From assembly GCF_900177535.1 (NCBI RefSeq), contig NZ_FXAJ01000007.1:62001-126000 (forward strand): 64,000 bases of DNA. The letters are read 5' to 3'. Below are positions 57,965 to 64,000 of the stretch, in pieces. Below the pieces are notes generated by a model, which ran no database searches, had not been told where the DNA came from, and saw nothing but the letters and a program-made list of their open reading frames with translations. The translations under genes were made by a program, and so were the position numbers. The DNA is from Priestia filamentosa. Its GTDB lineage: Bacteria; Bacillota; Bacilli; Bacillales; Bacillaceae_H. Position 1 is the first letter of the stretch, and every line of letters starts with the position of its first letter.

Positions 57965-58861
57965 TTATTTATTATCTTTTTTAGAAGTGATCATCTCTTG
58001 ATTTGGCTTTTTCAGTCTGAATTGAGAAAGATAGTGATATACTCCATCTTCATCACATGTGAACTCCGTTACATCATCAACAATTTCTTGAATAGAAGCC
58101 GGAGCATTCTTCATTGCTACAGCATGGCTAACAAACTGAAACATTGGTAAATCATTATTACTATCCCCAATAGCAAGAATTTCATCCGCAGCCACTCCAA
58201 AATGATTTAACATCTGCTTGATCCCTGTTGCTTTATTTACATTTGCAACCATGACTTCAACATTGTGATTAGAAGAAGTAGAAGTTGTAAAATCTATTTC
58301 TTTTTTTAGTTCGTTAAGCTCATCTTTCCATTTATTAATATGTTCTTTTGTTCGTGCAAAGAAATAGAACTTCGAAAATTCACTTCCCTCAACGTGATCT
58401 TTCCAAGCAATTTCTTCTTTAAGAGCATTCTTGCGTGAAAGCCACTCATTAATTTCAACACTGTCTGGCTTTGGCTCTCGAATTTCTTCTTCCACGTATT
58501 GCTTATCTTGTTTTAATGTCATACGCTGAGCATCATATGGGAAAAGCTCATAGTACACCTTATTTTGTCTCGCTTTTTTAATAATCTTTTCTACCAACTC
58601 AAGGGAAAGAGAATGTTTAAATACAGCCTCTCCGTCTACATATCCTGCCATACCGTTTGAGGTAATACATCCATCAACTTTAAATCCTTCTGGCACTAAT
58701 TCTTCTATTTCATCAAAGGCTCTTCCTGTAGCAATAAAAACAAATATTCCTTGAGCTCGCAAGTCATCAATAATTTCTTTTGTTGCCACACTCACCTTAT
58801 TATAACGATTTAAAATTGTCCCATCCATGTCTAAAAATACTGCTTTAGGTTTCAAAATCAT
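57965..58861 (-). CDS. Cof-type HAD-superfamily phosphatase
   Basis: 298 residues, start ATG behind GGGGGAA. DMDGTILN (motif I, nucleophile Asp 11), ATGRAFDE (motif II) and GDSNNDLPMF (motif IV) are intact; the cap domain is of type C2. These enzymes hydrolyse sugar phosphates, nucleotides or flavin phosphates in the cytoplasm; the substrate cannot be told. Single gene. Confidence 0.93.
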   Translation of the reverse strand: MILKPKAVFLDMDGTILNRYNKVSVATKEIIDDLRAQGIFVFIATGRAFDEIEELVPEGFKVDGCITSNGMAGYVDGEAVFKHSLSLELVEKIIKKARQNKVYYELFPYDAQRMTLKQDKQYVEEEIREPKPDSVEINEWLSRKNALKEEIAWKDHVEGSEFSKFYFFARTKEHINKWKDELNELKKEIDFTTSTSSNHNVEVMVANVNKATGIKQMLNHFGVAADEILAIGDSNNDLPMFQFVSHAVAMKNAPASIQEIVDDVTEFTCDEDGVYHYLSQFRLKKPNQEMITSKKDNK

Positions 58862-59061
58862 ACCTATTCCCCCTATATGTAAAAAAGTTTACCTCGCAAG
58901 TATAAGCTTTTCTATTCACAACCTCAAGAAAACCAACCAGATACTGATGAAGATTTAGAGTATTCGAGAAGGAAGTTATTGTAAAGTGAGGATTTAAAAG
59001 TTATAGTTGTAGTATTCATTTCACAGAATTATCTAATCATACTGAAGGGAAAGAAGTAAAA

Positions 59062-59400
59062 ATGAAAATCAGTCAAAAAAATGCAGAACATTACATTTGG
59101 GGAGATCAATGCGATGGATGGCGTTTAGTAAATCAAAAGGATTTAAGTGTTATTCATGAGCGTATGCCTCCTAATACTTCTGAAGTACGCCATTATCATA
59201 CAAAATCTCGCCAGTTTTTCTTTGTATTAAAGGGAACTGCTACATTAGAAATAAATGGACTATTAGAAAATATAACACCACTTGAAGGAGTAGAGGTTCC
59301 TCCTCATGTTGCCCACCAAATGATGAATCGCTCTGGTGAAGATGTTGAATTTCTTGTTATTTCTCAACCAACAAGCAAAGGAAATAGAATCCAAGTTTAA
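59062..59400 (+). CDS. Single-domain cupin protein
   Basis: 112 residues. The first cupin motif is VRHYHTKSRQFFFVLKGTA (metal-binding His pair and Glu position replaced by Gln/Phe), the second PPHVAHQMMNRSG. It forms one small beta-barrel. Members act as isomerases, dioxygenases or sugar-binding proteins; I cannot choose. Ribosome site GAAGGGAAAG. Confidence 0.82.
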   Translation: MKISQKNAEHYIWGDQCDGWRLVNQKDLSVIHERMPPNTSEVRHYHTKSRQFFFVLKGTATLEINGLLENITPLEGVEVPPHVAHQMMNRSGEDVEFLVISQPTSKGNRIQV

Positions 59401-59516
59401 TCTAAGGATACTGTTCCTATATTCCCTAATTAATGTCCAGGTAAATTCTATCACAAATTATGAGTTCTAGTATGATAGGAAGAAAAAATTTAACTTTTAT
59501 ATGAGTTCATATTTAT

Positions 59517-60098
59517 TTACATATTTAGCTTACTGTCTTGCAATTTCTCAAAATCTTGCTTTAACAAAGAATACATATATAAATCATCAAATTTCCCACA
59601 TGTGAACTCATATTTCCTCAATAACCCTTCTCTAATAAAACCGTTTTTTTCTATTAATTTCTGTGAAGGTATATTAGGAGGCTCTACTAAAGCTTCTACT
59701 CTTTGAAGCTTTAAATATTTAAATCCATACCTTATGACAGCCTCCAATGCCTCACTCGCAATTCCATGCCCCCAATAATCTCTACTTAATTCATAACCAA
59801 TTTCAGTTCGATAATGCTCGGGAACTCTATTAAGAAAGCCGCAACTCCCAATAACTTCATCTTTTCCTTTAAGAGTAATTCCCCATCTTATTCCCGTTTG
59901 TTCATTTAGTATGGATTGGTACCAGGAAATCTCATTTAAAGCCTCATTGATGGTCTTAAAAGGTGCTAAACCGTAATATTTCATTACTTCTTCATCAGAC
60001 AGATATTTTAAAATATCGTTTGCATCATCTTTTACAATTTCTCTTAATAGTAGCCTATTTGTCTCAATGAATGGAAAGTTATTAACATCTCTAGTCAT
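59517..60098 (-). CDS. GNAT acetyltransferase (RimJ/RimL-like)
   Basis: 193 residues. RLLLREIVKDDANDILKYLS opens the family, IGYELSRDYWGHGIASEAL is the acetyl-CoA-binding motif A, and NIPSQKLIEKNGFIREGLLRKY the C-terminal motif. It is close to B. subtilis YdaF/YjcK-type enzymes that acetylate proteins or small molecules. Single gene. Confidence 0.88.
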   Translation of the reverse strand: MTRDVNNFPFIETNRLLLREIVKDDANDILKYLSDEEVMKYYGLAPFKTINEALNEISWYQSILNEQTGIRWGITLKGKDEVIGSCGFLNRVPEHYRTEIGYELSRDYWGHGIASEALEAVIRYGFKYLKLQRVEALVEPPNIPSQKLIEKNGFIREGLLRKYEFTCGKFDDLYMYSLLKQDFEKLQDSKLNM

Positions 60099-60465
60099 AT
60101 AAATTCTCCCATCTCATATTTGTTCTTATCCTCTTCATTATAAGGATTTCTAAACATCTCGCATCCTAATATATAAGTTTAACTTGTTTAATCGCCGTTA
60201 GTAAAAAGTTAAGATGTGTTGATATTTAGAATCCCCAGCTGGTTCTCTCTCTTCACATACTATAAAGAGAGATGACGAAAACATAAATAAAACAACCTAG
60301 TAATAGATAAGAAATGTCAATATTGCGTTGAATGTTACCTCTTATTAGGCTGATAATTTTAACGTATATAAGTTAGTAAACTAACAGACTCCTAACTTAA
60401 GGCTTAAAAAATGGTTATTTTATACTTGATTTTAATGATTATGGAATATACTCCACTTTTAATAT
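60099..60465. other. Intergenic region
   Basis: Between the divergent GNAT and uvrX genes I see no gene; hairpin-like CTCTCTTC/GAAAGAGA arms near 60247-60275 are short. Confidence 0.4.
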
Positions 60466-60466
60466 A

Positions 60467-60509
60467 TTGATAAAAGAACATTTGTTCCTATATAATAGAA
60501 CAAACGTTC
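60467..60509 (+). promoter_or_regulatory. uvrX promoter with two LexA (SOS) boxes
   Basis: TTGATA (60467-60472), 18-bp spacer, TATAAT (60491-60496). GAACATTTGTTC (60476-60487) lies in the spacer and GAACAAACGTTC (60498-60509) just after the -10. Both match the Bacillus LexA/DinR core GAAC-N4-GTTC, so tight DNA-damage control is expected. Confidence 0.9.
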
Positions 60510-60528
60510 TTTTTAAGGGGTTGTTTTC

Positions 60529-61794
60529 ATGGATTACAAGCAGCTTCCAAACAGAGTCATTATGTGTATTGATATGAAGTCCTTTTTTGCTTCTGTTTCT
60601 TGCGTAATACGACGGTTAGATCCTTTAAAAACAAAACTTGCTGTTGTAGGAGATACAAAACGGTCAGGATCTATTGTGTTAGCCTCTACGCCGTTATTAA
60701 AAAAAGAAGGAATTCAAACAGGTTGCCGCCACCTCGATATTCCGAAAAGGAAGGATATTTATGTTGTAAATCCTTCTATGGAACGATATGTTAAAGCTTC
60801 CAATTATATTTCAAGTCTAATCTTACAATATGTTGCTCCTGAAGATTTCCATGCATATAGTATTGATGAGTTATTTATTGATGCCACAGCTTCTTTGCAT
60901 CTATTTGCTCGAACACCAGACGAATTAGCTCATAAAATAATACATGAGATTTATCAAAAGACGCGGCTTGTAGCCACAATTGGAATTGGTCCAAATCTCT
61001 TACTTGCTAAAATTAGTTTAGATCATGAAGCAAAGCATAACTCAGCAGGAGTTGCTTATTGGAGATATGAAGATATTCCTTTTAAGTTATGGTCCATTCA
61101 TCCAATGAAGAATTTTTGGGGAATTTCATCTGCTACAGAAAAACGCTTAAACAGGTTGGGCATTTATACGATCAAAGAACTAGCCCTATCTCCTAAAGAA
61201 ATGTTAAAAAAAGAATTCGGTGTCCTAGGGGAAGAACTCCATCAGCATGCTAATGGAGTTGATTATAGTCGTATCTCAGAAATATACATTCCTCGTTCTC
61301 GTTCATTTGGGAAGAGTCAAATTTTATTTCGCAATTATACAAACCGAAAAGAAATTGAATTATTGCTATTAGAGCTATTAGATAATATATGCTTTCGCTT
61401 ACGAATGCATCAAGTAGTCGCTCAAACGGTTCATTTATACATTGGTTATAGCATACAAAGGGGTAGAGGATTTTCAAGACAAAAGAAAATGGTAAGAGCC
61501 TCTAACTTAAGCCAAGATATTTCCCCCTATTGTTTAACAATCTTACATACATATGACAACGGAATGCCTATCCGCTCTATTGGCATTTCATTATCAAATA
61601 CAAGCATTCAACAAGAAGAGCAAATGAGCTTGTTTGAGGATAGCAATCAGCGCGAAAAAGCGTATGCATTAGCCAAAACGATTGATGAGATTCGTCTTCG
61701 TTATGGGAAGAATAGTCTTCTGCGCGCTTCAAGCTCTCTCGATTATTCAACCGTTCGCTACCGAAATAGCTTAATGGGAGGACATAAAGCATAA
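60529..61794 (+). CDS. uvrX: Y-family DNA polymerase, UV-damage repair protein UvrX
   Basis: 421 residues. Catalytic acids in MCIDMKSFFASVSCV (Asp 15) and YSIDELFID (Asp 113, Glu 114); a helix-hairpin-helix segment FWGISSATEKRLNRLGI; a little-finger domain; and a C-terminal clamp-binding motif QMSLF. It is a translesion polymerase of the ImpB/MucB/SamB group, as in SPbeta prophage UvrX and chromosomal YqjW. Two LexA boxes overlap its promoter. The C-terminus SLMGGHKA appears complete; a group II intron begins directly after the TAA. Confidence 0.94.
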   Translation: MDYKQLPNRVIMCIDMKSFFASVSCVIRRLDPLKTKLAVVGDTKRSGSIVLASTPLLKKEGIQTGCRHLDIPKRKDIYVVNPSMERYVKASNYISSLILQYVAPEDFHAYSIDELFIDATASLHLFARTPDELAHKIIHEIYQKTRLVATIGIGPNLLLAKISLDHEAKHNSAGVAYWRYEDIPFKLWSIHPMKNFWGISSATEKRLNRLGIYTIKELALSPKEMLKKEFGVLGEELHQHANGVDYSRISEIYIPRSRSFGKSQILFRNYTNRKEIELLLLELLDNICFRLRMHQVVAQTVHLYIGYSIQRGRGFSRQKKMVRASNLSQDISPYCLTILHTYDNGMPIRSIGISLSNTSIQQEEQMSLFEDSNQREKAYALAKTIDEIRLRYGKNSLLRASSSLDYSTVRYRNSLMGGHKA

Positions 61795-64000
61795 GCGCGA
61801 GACGTTATCGACTAAGCTAAACGTTGGTATTACAACGTTTCAAGCGACAAACGATGACTGTTCTTTGAAGAAACAAGCCAAGGTTACAAGAACAGGATAA
61901 CTGTTCAGACAAGTGAGAGGAATGAAGGAGTAACGACCTGAAACTCTCCCAGTGAGATTCCCGACAGCATACGTTAGGCATAGCGTGATGTTGGAAGCAG
62001 GGTAAAAAATGCAATCACTATCCGAAGTGCCCTACAGGGCAACCGAAATCCATTCGGAATAATAAACCAAATGGAACTGATAAAGTATTGTATGCTGTCA
62101 ACCGACATGGTGAGAATGTGTAAACACTGACGAACTTGCGAATGTACGCCTCGACATTATGACGGGTCAGAAATGATTCGGAATCTGAAAATAAGATTTG
62201 TCTAATGGATTGGAATAGTTTAAGTTGTAACAATCCTAACGTTGTTATAGGCAACGGAGCTAGGCACGGGGTATAGCAAGCACCTAAATCGGAAGTCTTA
62301 TGACCTTTAAAACAATGATAGTCTGAACGGAACGTCGCAAGCTACTAACGTTGAGAGCAATCTCTATCGGTGGATATAGTTGAATATGAAACGGGCAACC
62401 GAGGGAAATATTCTTAATAGTAGTGAGAGTAGTGGCACGACCCGAGAAGGTTCTGTAATGGAACTGGAGGAACAGCCACAAGCCTATATTGTAGGAACTG
62501 AACTTTCATCTAATCTTGCATGGATTCTGGTAAGACTCAAAAGGTCACCAAAAAAAAATCAACATAAGAGTAGGTGATAGACCATGAATGACAAATCTAA
62601 GCCCACGCTAAAGGATAAGAAACTTAGATACAATGAATACTACGGTATTCAACCTGTCCTAGACACCTTATACCAAAAAGCAACCAAAGGAAATTCTTTC
62701 AAGAAACTGATGCCTACTATCACATCAGATGAAAATATACTCCTTGCTTTTCGTAACATAAAAGGAAATAAAGGGAGTAAAACATCCGCCTGTGACAACG
62801 TAAATATCAAAGATATTGAGAGAATGGAACAGAGCTATTTCTTGAATGAAGTGAAAAGACGTTTTCAAAACTACCAACCACAAAAGGTGAGACGGAAAGA
62901 AATACCTAAAACCAACGGAAAAACAAGACCTTTGGGAATACCAAGTATGTGGGATAGGATTATCCAACAATGTATTCTTCAAGTCCTAGAACCTATTTGT
63001 GAAGCACAATTTTGTAATAGAAGTTACGGATTCCGACCGAACCGAAGTGCAAAACATGCCATAGCAGATAGCACTAAAAAGATAAACCAACAAAACCTCA
63101 CTTATGTGGTAGACGTAGATATTAAAGGATTTTTCGACGAAGTAAATCATGCTAAACTCATGCGCCAAATATGGACATTGGGTATACGGGATAAACAATT
63201 ACTCGTCATTATCCGAAAAATATTGAAAGCCCCAGTGCAAATGCCTGACGGCACAACAATGTTTCCAACAAAAGGAACTCCACAAGGTGGAATCCTTAGC
63301 CCACTACTTGCAAACATCAATCTTAATGAATTTGACTGGTGGATAAGCAAACAGTGGGAAACATTCAAAGCCCGAAGGGTAAAACCAAGGTACAGAGATG
63401 GAATTTGGAGTAATGACCACGTAACAGGAGTCCTATCCAAATGCTCTAATATGAAACCTATGTATATCGTAAGGTACGCAGATGATTTCAAAATCTTCAC
63501 AAACACACGAAACCATGCAGAAAAAATATTCAAAGCATGCAAAATGTGGCTAGAAGAACGCTTGAAATTGCATATCTCAACCGAGAAATCCAAGGTTACC
63601 AATTTGAAAAAGCAAGAGAGTGAATTCTTAGGCTTCTCTCTCAAAGCTGTAAAGAAAGGAAAACGGAAAAACGGAAAAACACGATATATCGCAGAAACAC
63701 ACGTATCACAAAAAGCACTGGAAAAGACGAAACAAGATTTAGCAAAACAAGTGAAAAAAATACAAAAAACCCCGAACTCTAATAAAGCAATCAAAGGAAT
63801 CAGCTTATACAACAGCATTATCATCGGCAAGCATAACTATTATCGAATAGCAACGCATGTCAGTCTAGACTTCAACAAAATGGCTCTAGAACTCGACTGT
63901 ATGATGTATAACCGTTTCCCTAAGCCAACAAGAAGAGGAAAAAGTAACACTAATGGATACACGAATATAGGAAAATATGAAGGAAAAGACAAAGGTATCA
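61795..64000 (+). mobile_element. Group II intron 2, 3' part beyond window edge
   Basis: The 5' end reads GCGCGAGACGTTATCGAC, with GC in place of the usual GT at positions 1-2, as in intron 1. About 790 bp without genes but with many short complementary arms (domains I-III) lead to the maturase gene. Domain V and the 3' end are outside the window. The first intron base follows directly on the TAA of uvrX, so the host protein is unaffected. Confidence 0.85.
62584..64000 (+). CDS. ltrA: Group II intron reverse transcriptase/maturase, 3' end outside window
   Basis: 472 codons are visible. ENILLAFRNIKGNKGSKTSA, NGKTRPLGIPSMWDRIIQQC, NRSYGFRPNRSAKHAI, KGTPQGGILSPLLANINLNEF (230-250) and YADD at 298-301 are the reverse transcriptase blocks, followed by SEFLGFSLKAVKKGKRK of the maturase domain. 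It resembles the class common in Firmicutes (KGSKTxGxD start) and is clearly different from the protein of intron 1. The C-terminal HNH part, if any, is not in the window. Confidence 0.92.
   Translation, partial: MNDKSKPTLKDKKLRYNEYYGIQPVLDTLYQKATKGNSFKKLMPTITSDENILLAFRNIKGNKGSKTSACDNVNIKDIERMEQSYFLNEVKRRFQNYQPQKVRRKEIPKTNGKTRPLGIPSMWDRIIQQCILQVLEPICEAQFCNRSYGFRPNRSAKHAIADSTKKINQQNLTYVVDVDIKGFFDEVNHAKLMRQIWTLGIRDKQLLVIIRKILKAPVQMPDGTTMFPTKGTPQGGILSPLLANINLNEFDWWISKQWETFKARRVKPRYRDGIWSNDHVTGVLSKCSNMKPMYIVRYADDFKIFTNTRNHAEKIFKACKMWLEERLKLHISTEKSKVTNLKKQESEFLGFSLKAVKKGKRKNGKTRYIAETHVSQKALEKTKQDLAKQVKKIQKTPNSNKAIKGISLYNSIIIGKHNYYRIATHVSLDFNKMALELDCMMYNRFPKPTRRGKSNTNGYTNIGKYEGKDKGI

Noticed and set aside
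62380-62577. 65-codon frame upstream of the second maturase
   Set aside because: It lies in the structured RNA part of a group II intron and has no ribosome site; reading frames there are incidental.

Overview
The window looks like chromosome of a low-GC, spore-forming Bacillaceae species. The evidence is a class III fructose-bisphosphatase of the Bacillus type, a GerAB-type germination permease, a DUF3231 protein, an RsbR-type stressosome protein, a manR-manP-manA locus in the Bacillus subtilis arrangement, a YbxI-like class D beta-lactamase and a LexA-controlled uvrX. Gene content would fit Bacillus or Priestia; I cannot fix the species. All names come from motif recognition by eye, without database searches.

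Left part (1-21 kb), cell envelope. This part holds a Pps/Rph-type dikinase running off the left edge with a decayed copy of its 5' end beside it, a uridyltransferase-only GlmU-like protein, a secreted DUF3500 protein broken by an antisense group II intron, and a three-domain GH18-like/NodB deacetylase/GT2 fusion followed by an active-looking GH18 enzyme. It also holds an acyltransferase, an OmpR/PhoB-type two-component system (RR-HK) with a decaying duplicate kinase upstream, a small ribbon-helix-helix protein, a secreted protein of four 29-residue repeats and an L,D-transpeptidase. Six of these genes carry, upstream, an 18-bp direct repeat of TTTTCA with 11-bp periodicity. In three of them this is followed at exactly 16 bp by a TATAGA/TATAAA box. 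Three of the six also share the same 5' coding cassette (KKK-x-x-GY-x-M). I read this as a local envelope regulon, probably run by the response regulator encoded in its middle.

Middle part (21-39 kb). Here are the class D beta-lactamase, a nitroreductase, fbp, a capD/ggt-like gene frameshifted in a run of six C with a small CapE-like membrane gene overlapping its end, an SDR gene remnant, a lipoprotein, an ABC transporter-RR-HK operon, and a convergent DUF418-BceA-BceB operon. Near-identical CTTACA-N4-TGTAAG palindromes lie upstream of the lipoprotein/ABC block and of the DUF418-BceAB operon.

Right part (39-64 kb). This contains a DMT transporter divergent from a MocR-type regulator, an orphan GerAB permease, DUF3231, small membrane proteins (two CBO0543-type, DUF817, DUF2975 plus an Xre regulator), and the mannose PTS locus manR-manP-manA with a cre site. 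It also contains a 16-cysteine Csp-like copper protein, an isochorismatase-like hydrolase, a MarR regulator, an RsbR-type protein, a Cof-type HAD phosphatase, a cupin, a GNAT acetyltransferase, and LexA-controlled uvrX. A second group II intron of a different lineage starts immediately after the uvrX stop codon and runs off the right edge.
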